A DNA stretch of 7,620 bases from Acidobacteriota bacterium (lineage in GTDB: Bacteria > Acidobacteriota > Terriglobia > Terriglobales > Acidobacteriaceae): positions 1-7,620 of the forward strand of contig JAEZPW010000398.1 in the NCBI GenBank assembly GCA_023441255.1, written 5' to 3'. A program made the position numbers and the translations under genes. The stretch's first letter is position 1. Each line of letters starts with the position of its first letter. The notes under the pieces were generated by a model, which did not search any database, had not been told where the DNA came from, and worked only from the letters and a program-made list of their open reading frames with translations. Positions 1 through 6,879 of this stretch are shown here, piece by piece.

Positions 1-21
1 GGTCCTTTTCGGAGTGACTGA
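1..21 (+). CDS. possible C-terminal end of an upstream gene (partial)
   Basis: Reading from base 1 gives six codons (G-P-F-R-S-D) and then TGA at 19-21. The last base of that stop is the A of the hypC ATG, giving a TGATG junction. The same junction type occurs between the SIS gene and hypE further on, so an upstream gene of the same operon ending here is plausible (hypF or another hyp gene would fit). Six residues cannot identify a product. Another frame ends at TGA 15-17, so even the frame is an inference from the junction style. Confidence 0.3.
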   Translation, partial: GPFRSD

Positions 22-299
22 TGTGCCTGGCGATTCCCGGCAAAGTTCTTGATGAATTCGAACAGCGCGGAATGCGCATGGCGAGAGTACAGTTCGGCGG
101 CATCGTTCGCGAAGCTTCACTGGACTACGTTCCGGCGGCAAAAGTGGGCGATTATGTACTGGTGCATGTTGGTTTCGCGATCAGCATTGTCGACGCGGAG
201 GAGGCCGCACGAACATACGAGTTGCTGGAACAGATGGACCAGCTGACAGAGCTGGAAGCGCCGGTGGTGGATGAGATTTCGGCCAGGAAACCCCAATGA
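21..299 (+). CDS. hypC: HypC, hydrogenase maturation chaperone
   Basis: HypC is a small cytoplasmic chaperone. With HypD it holds the Fe(CN)2CO group while it is built, then carries it to the apo large subunit. The 92-residue product starts MCLAIPGKV, the family signature; Cys2 is the essential iron-binding cysteine, exposed once Met1 is removed. His49, in LVHVGFAIS, matches the conserved second functional residue. The length is normal for HypC/HupF (about 75-100). A GGAG at 11-14 lies 6 bases before the ATG. The stop overlaps the hypD start (ATGA, 296-299), so the two partners should be made in step. HybG/HupF paralogues look alike, but direct linkage to hypD favours HypC. Confidence 0.96.
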   Translation: MCLAIPGKVLDEFEQRGMRMARVQFGGIVREASLDYVPAAKVGDYVLVHVGFAISIVDAEEAARTYELLEQMDQLTELEAPVVDEISARKPQ

Positions 300-1444
300 A
301 ATACGTAGACGAGTACCGTAATGCGCGGCTGGCGCAGTCGGTGATAGGCGAGATACGCAGAATACAGACCCGTCCGTGGGTAATCATGGAGGTCTGCGGC
401 GGGCAGACACACTCGATCGTGAAACACGGGATCGACAGGCTGCTGCCCGATGGGATCGAGCTGGTACACGGGCCAGGGTGCCCGGTGTGCGTCACGCCGC
501 TGGAGACGATCGACAAGGCGCACGCCATCGCCGCGCGTCCGGACGTGATCTTCTGCTCGTTCGGCGACATGTTGCGTGTACCCGGCTCAAACGGCGACCT
601 GTTTACCCTGAAGTCGAAGGGCGCGGATGTTCGCGTCGTTTATTCGCCCCTGGACTGCCTGAAGATCGCCCGGGCCAATCCCGAGAAGAAGATCGTCTTC
701 TTCGCGATAGGATTCGAGACCACGGCTCCGGCCAATGCCATGCTTGTGCATCGCGCCAAACAGGAAGCTGCGAACAACGTTTCCATCCTGGTTTCGCACT
801 CGTTGGTGCCCCCATCGATCACGTACATCCTGCAGTCGCCGCAGAACCGGGTACAGGGATTTCTTGGACCGGGACACGTTTGCGCCATCATGGGATATCG
901 CGAGTACGAACCGGTGAGTGAACGGTACAAGGTGCCGATCGTGATCACCGGATTCGAACCGCTCGACCTGCTGCAGGGGACGCTGATGACGGTTCGGCAA
1001 CTGGAGGCGGGCACAGCGGTGGTGGAGAACCAGTATTCGAGGATTCTCGACCGCGAGGGAAACGTTGCGGCAAGGAAGCTGGTGAACAGCGTGTTCGAAG
1101 TGTCTGACCGCAAGTGGCGGGGCGTGGGCTGGATCCCGAAAAGCGGATTCAAGTTGCGCTGGGAGTATCGCGACTACGATGCCGAGCGGATCTTCGAAGT
1201 GAAGGAGATCGACACGAAGGAACCGGCCATCTGCATCAGTGGACAGATCCTGAAGGGCATCAAAAAGCCGCACGATTGCCCGGCGTTCGGGACGATGTGC
1301 ACGCCGCTCACACCGCTTGGGGCGACGATGGTGTCCGCAGAAGGCGCGTGCGCGGCGTACTACGCTTACGGACGCCACCTGGATGCGGAGAAGCGAGAAA
1401 CAGCAGCTGCGGCAACGGGTACGCGGCTGGGAGGCGCGGCATGA
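296..1444 (+). CDS. hypD: HypD, FeS scaffold for Fe(CN)2CO assembly
   Basis: HypD is the iron-sulfur protein on which, together with HypC, the Fe(CN)2CO part of the NiFe site is put together, taking cyanide from HypE. The 382-residue product is full length for the family. It has the catalytic cysteine in MEVCGGQTH (Cys34) and the thiol pair in GPGCPVC (Cys62, Cys65). The four C-terminal cysteines that bind the [4Fe-4S] cluster are also present: Cys313 (ICISG), Cys328 (HDCPAFG), Cys335 (CTP) and Cys352 (EGACAAYY). After about residue 361 there is a short Ala-rich tail of low complexity that is probably not conserved. AGGA at 285-288 serves as ribosome site. The stop overlaps the next start in an ATGA. 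No key residue is missing, so the protein should be functional. Confidence 0.97.
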   Translation: MKYVDEYRNARLAQSVIGEIRRIQTRPWVIMEVCGGQTHSIVKHGIDRLLPDGIELVHGPGCPVCVTPLETIDKAHAIAARPDVIFCSFGDMLRVPGSNGDLFTLKSKGADVRVVYSPLDCLKIARANPEKKIVFFAIGFETTAPANAMLVHRAKQEAANNVSILVSHSLVPPSITYILQSPQNRVQGFLGPGHVCAIMGYREYEPVSERYKVPIVITGFEPLDLLQGTLMTVRQLEAGTAVVENQYSRILDREGNVAARKLVNSVFEVSDRKWRGVGWIPKSGFKLRWEYRDYDAERIFEVKEIDTKEPAICISGQILKGIKKPHDCPAFGTMCTPLTPLGATMVSAEGACAAYYAYGRHLDAEKRETAAAATGTRLGGAA

Positions 1445-2064
1445 GCGCGCTGCCATCTACTACGCCGCTTCCGCCACAGGGGTGGCGAGAGAAGGTGATG
1501 CGCAAGTGCCGCGAGTCGGTGGAGATCAAGGAGAAGTTTTTCGAGCGCTACGCGGACCAGATCGGGGAATTGAGTCAGAAGATGGGCGAACGATTCGCGC
1601 GCGGACGCCGGTTGTGGGTGATGGGGAACGGGGGCAGCGCCTGCGATGCGCAGCATGTCGCTGTGGAGTTCATCCACCCGATCATCGAGAAGCGGCGCGC
1701 CCTGCCGGCACTCGACCTGGTCAGCCAAATACCCGTCGTGACGGCGATCTCGAATGACAAGGACTTCGCACGCGTGTTCATTGACCAGATCGAGCTCTGG
1801 GGCGAGAAGGACGACATGGCGCTGGCGATTTCCACCAGTGGCAAGTCCCCCAACCTTATCTATGCGCTGGAGGCAGCGCGCGAAAGAGGCATGCTGACCA
1901 TTGCGTTCTCCGGGAAGGACGGTGGGCGAATGCCGGAAGTTGCGGATTACTGCTTCACTGTCCCGAGTTTCAGTATTCACCGCATACAGGAATCGCATGT
2001 GGCGCTGCTGCACATTCTTTGGGACCTGACACACGTGGCCATGGGCGAGGAGGACGTGATTTGA
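1441..2064 (+). CDS. GmhA-like SIS-domain sugar-phosphate isomerase
   Basis: This 207-residue SIS-domain protein resembles GmhA, which isomerises sedoheptulose 7-phosphate to D-glycero-D-manno-heptose 7-phosphate. Seen: a helical N-terminus, a phosphate-binding GNGGSACDAQH (residues 62-72), the ISTSGKSPN loop (130-138), SGKDGG (157-162) and RIQESH (181-186). Placed against GmhA by a constant offset, His72, Glu76, Gln183 and His191 fall on the zinc-site and catalytic residues of known GmhA enzymes, so it looks catalytically competent. The start at 1441 overlaps the hypD stop (ATGA), with GGGAGG a few bases upstream; the open frame extends further upstream only inside hypD. Its place between hypD and hypE suggests a job tied to hydrogenase maturation, but no heptose genes are visible. 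Fold assignment is firm; substrate is unknown. Confidence 0.88.
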   Translation: MSALPSTTPLPPQGWREKVMRKCRESVEIKEKFFERYADQIGELSQKMGERFARGRRLWVMGNGGSACDAQHVAVEFIHPIIEKRRALPALDLVSQIPVVTAISNDKDFARVFIDQIELWGEKDDMALAISTSGKSPNLIYALEAARERGMLTIAFSGKDGGRMPEVADYCFTVPSFSIHRIQESHVALLHILWDLTHVAMGEEDVI

Positions 2065-3191
2065 TGAGCTCGGCAACCAAAACACCTGCGGTTCCGCCGT
2101 CAAACGCGAACTCTTTGCCCGGCGCCGCCTGCCCGCTGCCAATCATGCAGCACGAACAGATCGTGCTGGGCCACGGCAGTGGCGGAAAACTCACGGCACA
2201 ACTGATCGAGAACGTCTTCCTGCCGGCATTCAGTAATCCTCTGCTCGACAAACTGGACGACCAGGCAGTGCTGCAGATGAACGGTTCTCGCCTGGCGTTC
2301 ACGACGGATGCGTTCGTAGTGACGCCCATCTTCTTTCCGGGCGGTGATATCGGACGGCTTGCCGTGAACGGGACCGTGAACGACCTTGCCATGTGCGGAG
2401 CAAAGCCGCTCTACCTGGCGGCAGCGTTCATTCTTGAGGAAGGGCTTGCGACGGACGAACTGAGGCGGGTGGTGGCCTCGATAAGTGACGCGGCCAGAAA
2501 AGCCGGCGTGCAGCTCGTGACCGGTGACACAAAGGTTGTGAACCGCGGGAAGGGCGACAAGGTTTTCATTTCGACAACCGGCATCGGCGTGGTGGAGAAG
2601 CCGGTAAACATCTCGGCAAGCCTGGCACGACCCGGAGACAAGATAATCCTGAGCGGCTACATTGGCGACCACGGCATATGCATCCTCTCGCAACGCGAAA
2701 ACCTGGAGTTCGAGGGAGTGATCGAGAGCGACTGCGCAGCTCTGAACGGACTCGTGGAGGAAATGCTGAACGCCGTCGATGTCGAGGATCCTATGCAGTC
2801 GGGTCGTTTGGGCCACCCGATTCACTGCATGCGCGATCCAACGCGCGGCGGCGTAGCGACCGTGCTGAACGAAGTCGCCAACCACTCGAACACGGGAATA
2901 CTGCTGGACGAAACGGCGATCCCGGTACGCGACACCGTCCGCGGCGCTTGCGAGATACTGGGGCTCGATCCACTCTATGTCGCGAACGAGGGCAAGCTGC
3001 TGGCCATTGTCGCAGCTGAAGGGGCACATGCAGTGCTCAACCGGATGCGTGAGCATCCGCTGGGACACGACGCGCGCGTGATAGGAGAGGTGGTGAGTGA
3101 TCATCCGGGTATGGTTTTTATGAGGACCGAAATAGGCGGAACTCGCGTGGTCGACACGCTCTTCGGCGAGCAGCTGCCTCGGATCTGTTGA
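2064..3191 (+). CDS. hypE: HypE, cyanide-ligand synthesis (thiocyanate-forming)
   Basis: HypE dehydrates the carbamoyl group that HypF attaches to its C-terminal cysteine, giving a Cys-thiocyanate that donates CN to the iron on HypC-HypD. The 375-residue product belongs to the PurM/AIRS ATP-binding family. It has the glycine-rich LGHGSGGK near residues 35-42, TDAFVV, the NGTVNDLAMCGA segment, MRDPTRGG, and the diagnostic C-terminus LPRIC ending exactly in the reactive cysteine. The start at 2064 overlaps the SIS stop by one base (TGATG), with GAGGAGG at 2046-2052. This start gives about 27 extra residues, rich in Ala, Pro and Ser, before the usual HypE beginning near Met28 (ATG at 2145). A later start is possible, but the coupled junction favours 2064. 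Confidence 0.95.
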   Translation: MSSATKTPAVPPSNANSLPGAACPLPIMQHEQIVLGHGSGGKLTAQLIENVFLPAFSNPLLDKLDDQAVLQMNGSRLAFTTDAFVVTPIFFPGGDIGRLAVNGTVNDLAMCGAKPLYLAAAFILEEGLATDELRRVVASISDAARKAGVQLVTGDTKVVNRGKGDKVFISTTGIGVVEKPVNISASLARPGDKIILSGYIGDHGICILSQRENLEFEGVIESDCAALNGLVEEMLNAVDVEDPMQSGRLGHPIHCMRDPTRGGVATVLNEVANHSNTGILLDETAIPVRDTVRGACEILGLDPLYVANEGKLLAIVAAEGAHAVLNRMREHPLGHDARVIGEVVSDHPGMVFMRTEIGGTRVVDTLFGEQLPRIC

Positions 3192-3283
3192 AGGCAACTC
3201 GCAGCAGTGCGGCCATCTCTACATACTTGACTCCCGGACAAGCATCGACCGTTCCCTCTCCCGGCACGATGTGATTATCCATT

Positions 3284-3300
3284 GCCGTTGCAACGACGGC
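3284..3300 (+). repeat. small inverted repeat upstream of hhyS
   Basis: GCCGT at 3284-3288 pairs with ACGGC at 3296-3300, and nested inside is the perfect 10-base palindrome CGTTGCAACG (3286-3295). It ends 20 bases before the hhyS ATG, just upstream of its ribosome site. It could be an operator or a short mRNA hairpin in the leader. At this length a chance occurrence is possible. Confidence 0.35.
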
Positions 3301-3309
3301 ACAACAGGC

Positions 3310-3315
3310 AGGAGG
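3310..3315 (+). promoter_or_regulatory. ribosome binding site that sets the hhyS start
   Basis: AGGAGG lies 5 bases before the ATG at 3321. The frame is also open to an ATG at 3282, but that one has no comparable site and would add 13 basic residues not expected in the family. This decides in favour of 3321. Confidence 0.8.
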
Positions 3316-3320
3316 CCCTC

Positions 3321-4421
3321 ATGCCGAATGAGCCTATTCCTTTCGCCCGCCGAAAAGCTGCTGCAGTCGCTCCCGTCAACGAAGTTCACATAGTCTGGCT
3401 GACGGCCGGATTGAGTTGCGATGGCGATTCCGTGTCCGTTACAAACGCCGAACAGCCAAGCATCGAGGACGTTCTGCTGGGAGCGATACCCGGGTTGCCG
3501 AAAGTTTACCTGCACAACCCGGTGCTGGCGTATGAGGTCGGCGACGACTTCATGAAGTTCTTCTACCAGGCCGAGCGCGGCGAGATTGACCCGTTCGTGC
3601 TCGTGGTGGAAGGGTCGATACCTAACGAAGAAATCAAGGATGAAGGTTATTGGGCTGCGCAGGGGACCGATTCGCGAACGGGCCAGCCGATCAGGACCAC
3701 GGAGTGGATCGACCGCCTGGCGCCAAAGGCGCTGGCCGTAGTGGGTGCGGGTACCTGCGCGACCTATGGTGGCATTCATGCAATGGCGGGCAATCCCACG
3801 CAGGCGATGGGTCTTGCGGATTACCTGGGCTGGGATTGGCGTTCAAAGGCGGGCCTGCCGATCGTGAACGTTCCCGGTTGCCCGGTGCAGCCGGACAACT
3901 TCATGGAGACCCTGCTCTACCTTCTGTTCCAGGCTGCGGGCATCGCGCCGATGATTCCGCTGGACGAACAGTTGCGTCCGACCTGGCTGTTCGGAAAGAC
4001 GGTGCACGAAGGGTGTGATCGGGCCGCTTACTACGAACAGGACGATTTCGGGATCGAGTACGGGACGCCGAAGTGCCTGGTCAAGATCGGTTGCTGGGGT
4101 CCGGTCGTGAACTGCAATGTGACCAAGCGTGGCTGGATGCGTGGCATCGGCGGGTGTCCGAATGTTGGAGGCATCTGCATCGGCTGCACGATGCCGGGTT
4201 TTCCGGACATGTTCATGCCTTTCATGGATGAACCTTCGGGCGCGCGGTTTTCGACTGCCGCGCTGACACTGTACGGAAGACTGATCCGCAGCCTGCGCGC
4301 GATCACGAACCGCACCGTCAACGGCGAGCCTGAGTGGCGTCAGCGAGGTCGCGAACTCATCACCGGTTACAAGCCGAAGCCCGGAGCTTACCAGGCGTTC
4401 GAGAAACGCAGGGCTGCCTGA
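3321..4421 (+). CDS. hhyS: [NiFe]-hydrogenase small subunit, group 1h type (HhyS)
   Basis: This electron-transfer subunit carries three FeS clusters from the NiFe site to the surface. In the 366-residue product the proximal site reads Cys33-Asp-Gly-Asp36, then Cys146 (GAGTC) and Cys187 (VPGCP). Asp36 sits where other small subunits have cysteine, matching the 3Cys-1Asp proximal cluster described for the group 5/1h enzyme of Ralstonia. Distal ligands are His229, Cys232, Cys252 and Cys258. The medial site has Cys265, Cys279, Cys286 and Cys289; Cys279 stands where [3Fe-4S] enzymes have proline, so a [4Fe-4S] cluster is expected. There is no twin-arginine signal with a hydrophobic core (an Arg pair at 10-11 is followed by no such stretch) and no C-terminal membrane helix. 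It precedes hhyL by 91 bases. Confidence 0.95.
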   Translation: MPNEPIPFARRKAAAVAPVNEVHIVWLTAGLSCDGDSVSVTNAEQPSIEDVLLGAIPGLPKVYLHNPVLAYEVGDDFMKFFYQAERGEIDPFVLVVEGSIPNEEIKDEGYWAAQGTDSRTGQPIRTTEWIDRLAPKALAVVGAGTCATYGGIHAMAGNPTQAMGLADYLGWDWRSKAGLPIVNVPGCPVQPDNFMETLLYLLFQAAGIAPMIPLDEQLRPTWLFGKTVHEGCDRAAYYEQDDFGIEYGTPKCLVKIGCWGPVVNCNVTKRGWMRGIGGCPNVGGICIGCTMPGFPDMFMPFMDEPSGARFSTAALTLYGRLIRSLRAITNRTVNGEPEWRQRGRELITGYKPKPGAYQAFEKRRAA

Positions 4422-4424
4422 AAC

Positions 4425-4454
4425 ACCCGCCCTTCGCTCTGCGAAGCGGCGGGT
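4425..4454 (+). repeat. strong intercistronic hairpin between hhyS and hhyL
   Basis: ACCCGCC (4425-4431) pairs with GGCGGGT (4448-4454), and CTTCGC (4432-4437) pairs with GCGAAG (4441-4446). This is a 13-bp GC-rich stem with one bulged C at 4447 and a three-base loop (4438-4440). It starts four bases after the hhyS stop. The bases that follow are not a T-run, so it is not a classical intrinsic terminator. Possible roles are stabilising the 3' end of hhyS message, marking a processing site, or partly attenuating transcription into hhyL. Confidence 0.7.
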
Positions 4455-4512
4455 CAGCCAATCTCTGTAAACGATGCGTTGATGTCGTACCTCAACGGAA
4501 GGGACCGAAATC

Positions 4513-6319
4513 ATGGGAACGATCACAGAGACCTTCACTGAAACTCCAAGCAAGCGCCGGAACCTGGTGGACATGAGCTGGGACCCCATCACCCGGATCG
4601 TGGGCAGCCTTGGCATCTTCACCAAGATTGATTTCGAGAACAAGGAAGTGGCCGAGTGCTACAGCACTTCATCAATCTTCCGCGGGTACAGCATCTTCAT
4701 GAAAGGCAAGGACCCGCGTGACGCGCACTTCATCACCAGTCGCATATGCGGCATTTGCGGAGACAACCACGCGACATGTGCGTGTTACGCGCAGAATATG
4801 GCGTTTGGGGTAAAGACTCCGCTGCTGGGCGAATGGATCTTAAACCTCGGCGAGGCCGCGGAGTACATGTTCGACCACAACATCTTCCAGGACAACCTGG
4901 TCGGCGTGGACTTCTGCGAACAGATGGTAAAGGAGACGAATCCCGGCTTGTGGGAGAAGGCGCAGCGGAAGGAAGCGCCGCACGGGAACGTACATGGGTT
5001 TCGCACCATCGCCGACATCATGACGGCGCTGAATCCGTTCACCGGGAGTTTTTATCGCGAAACACTGGAGATGAGCCGCCTGACGCGCGAGATGTTCTGC
5101 CTGATGGAAGGCAGGCACGTACATCCGTCAACCATATATCCGGGCGGAGTGGGTACGGTCCCAACCGTGCAGCTCTTTACGGACTATCTGGTGCGGCTGA
5201 TGAAGTACGTGGAGTTCATGAAGAAGTGCGTACCGCTGCACGATGACCTGTTCGACTTCTGGTACGAGGCGTTGCCGGGTTACGAGAAAGTGGGACAACG
5301 GCGCGTTCTCATTGGCTGTTGGGGATCGTGGAACAATCCGGACGTCTGCGATTACCGGTACGAACACATGTCCGATTGGGGACGGAGCATGTTCGTCACA
5401 CCCGGCGTCATCGTGGACGGCAAGCTGGTGACGAACGACCTTGTGGACATAAACCTGGGAATCCGCATCCTGCTGGGCAGCTCGTATTACGACGATTGGG
5501 AAAACGAGGAAACCTTCGTGCGTACCGATCCGCTCGGGAACGCAATCGATAAGCGGCATCCGTGGAATCAGACCACCATACCACGACCACAGAAGCGCGA
5601 CTTCAACGGGAACTATACCTGGGTGATGTCGCCGCGCTGGTATGACAAGCGTACCGGAGACTATCTGCCGCTCGACACGGGAGGCGGTCCCATCGCGCGC
5701 CTCTGGTCTACAGCGCTGTCGGGACTAGTGGACATCGGCTACATCAAGGCGACCGGCAACAGCGTGCAGATCAACTTCCCGAAGGGGGCGACGCTGCCGG
5801 AGACTACTTTCGAGTGGAAAATCCCACAATGGAGCAATGCCATCGAACGCGACCGGGCGCGCACTTACTTCCAGGCGTACGCGGCCGCGGCAGCGCTGTT
5901 CTTCTGCGAAAGAGCAATGGAAGAGCTGATGGCGGGACGGTCAAAGACGTGGGAAACGTTCAAGGTGCCTGAGGAAGCGATCTCCTGCGGTTTTCCACGA
6001 GGCGGTGCGCGGCGTGCTGTCGCACCATGTCGTGATCCGCGATGGGAAGATCGCGAACTATCATCCCTATCCGCCGACCTGCTGGAACGCCAATCCTCGT
6101 GACGTTTACGGAACACCGGGTCCGTACGAAGACTCGGTTCAGAATACACCGCTCTTTGAGGAGAACGGACCGGACAAGTTCAAGGGCATTGACATCATGA
6201 GGGCAGTACGCAGCTTTGATCCGTGTCTGCCGTGTGGTGTGCATATGTACCTGGGCGGCGGGAAGGTTCTGGAAACACGACACTCGCCGATGTTTGGCGT
6301 CATGGGACACAAGAGATGA
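4513..6319 (+). CDS. hhyL: [NiFe]-hydrogenase large subunit, group 1h type (HhyL), frameshifted
   Basis: This catalytic subunit carries the NiFe(CN)2CO site for H2 oxidation. GGAAGGGA at 4497-4504 precedes the ATG. The N-terminal metal motif is RICGICGDNH (Cys79, Cys82, His86). The first frame stops at 6102 after 529 residues, and its last 35 or so look foreign (Arg-rich, not family-like). Removing one T from TTTT at 5991-5994 gives CGFHEAVRG and then continuous family-like sequence to TGA at 6317-6319. The restored 601-residue protein has DPCLPCGVH at 569-577 (Cys571, Cys574). The 24 residues after His577 would be the tail removed by a hydrogenase endopeptidase during maturation. As printed, the product lacks two of four nickel ligands and could not be active. 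A read or assembly error in the T-run is the simplest explanation; a real mutation or +1 recoding is possible. Confidence 0.93.
5991..5994 (+). other. frameshift site in hhyL (extra T in TTTT)
   Basis: The upstream frame reads TGC GGT TTT CCA CGA and loses family resemblance; dropping one T gives TGC GGT TTC CAC GAG GCG GTG (C-G-F-H-E-A-V), which joins directly to a clean C-terminal frame. The resemblance on either side switches exactly at this short homopolymer. Confidence 0.85.
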
Positions 6320-6879
6320 ACAACGGCGAGTTCCAGGCCCATACGGAACGAATCGACAACCTGGTGCAGCGCGTTACCGAAACGATGGATGGCGACGCGC
6401 GCGACACCGCGCTTGAACTGCTGCAGGCGGTCATGGACCTTCACGGAAACGTAATGGCAAGGATCGTGGAGGTGCTCGAGGCGTCGGAAACGGGACGCGC
6501 TTCACTGGCAAGACTCGGCGCGGACCCGCTGGTATGCGGGTTGCTGGTGCTCTACGGCGTCCATCCAGTCGCACTGGAGCAGCGTGTTGCCCAGGCGGTC
6601 GAGAGGGCAGGTATAAGGCTGAAGAAGCAGAATGCCAGCGTGGAACTGCTGAGCGTGAGCGAGGGCGTTGTTCGGTTGAAGATCGAAGCTTCGGGCCATG
6701 GATGTGGAAACTCGCCTGACGCAGTGAAACAAACGGTGGAGCAGGCCATTCTGGAATCCGCACCCGAGGTGGTTGGAATCGTGGCGGAAGGGCTTGCCAC
6801 GGCGTCGGGCTTCGTTCCACTGAGCACGATCCAACCGGCCGCGAAAGAGGAGACGAGTTATGAAGAATCCGCCGCCTGA
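6316..6879 (+). CDS. NifU C-terminal-domain protein of the hydrogenase operon, degenerate CxxC
   Basis: The 187-residue product has a helical N-terminal half of unknown function (to about residue 100) and a C-terminal NifU/Nfu-like domain (about 105-165). NifU-like domains pass FeS clusters between proteins through a paired CxxC. Here the motif reads ASGHGCG (residues 125-131). Cys130 is present, but the position expected for the first cysteine is Gly127, codon GGC, one base from TGC. Only one other cysteine occurs (Cys74). The start at 6316 overlaps the hhyL stop (ATGA); the open frame runs back to 6223, but that stretch is the other-frame end of hhyL. Proteins of this kind accompany group 1h hydrogenases, suggesting a role in cluster insertion or subunit assembly, though a one-cysteine domain may act differently. 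Confidence 0.82.
   Translation: MNNGEFQAHTERIDNLVQRVTETMDGDARDTALELLQAVMDLHGNVMARIVEVLEASETGRASLARLGADPLVCGLLVLYGVHPVALEQRVAQAVERAGIRLKKQNASVELLSVSEGVVRLKIEASGHGCGNSPDAVKQTVEQAILESAPEVVGIVAEGLATASGFVPLSTIQPAAKEETSYEESAA

Larger units (their letters stand above)
3192..3320 (+). other. hypE-hhyS intergenic gap
   Basis: These 129 bases separate the maturation genes from the structural genes; all gaps before it are zero. I see no open frame worth calling. A TTGACT at 3227-3232 resembles a -35 box but has no -10 box at the right distance; GATTAT at 3273-3278, preceded by TG, resembles an extended -10 without a good -35. The 7-base word CTCCCGG occurs at 3231 and 3258. A promoter for hhySL could lie here, but the sequence does not prove one. 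Confidence 0.4.

Noticed and set aside
1114..1440. Upstream extension of the SIS protein into hypD
   Set aside because: These residues lie within hypD in another frame and do not resemble SIS proteins; the ATGA junction at 1441 with a GGGAGG site is the natural start.
2100..3197. 365-codon open frame on the - strand opposite hypE
   Set aside because: HypE on the + strand is intact with all motifs; the antisense product is rich in His, Arg and Val and resembles no family. It is a by-product of GC-rich codon use. The same applies to the long - strand frames at 587-1456, 1366-2142 and 3843-4643.
3227..3232. TTGACT as a sigma-70 -35 box
   Set aside because: The bases 16-18 positions downstream (about 3249-3256) show no -10-like hexamer.
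3262..3278. Possible sigma-54 (-24/-12) site near GGCACG
   Set aside because: The -24 half resembles the consensus, but the GC of the -12 half is absent at the required spacing.
4425..4454. Hairpin as a rho-independent terminator
   Set aside because: No T-run follows the stem (the next bases are CAGCCA), and it lies between two subunit genes that must be co-expressed.
6005..6319. Separate small gene with a GTG start encoding the hydrogenase C-terminal piece
   Set aside because: The GTG has no ribosome site and falls inside conserved large-subunit sequence; it is the shifted end of hhyL rather than a split-subunit gene.
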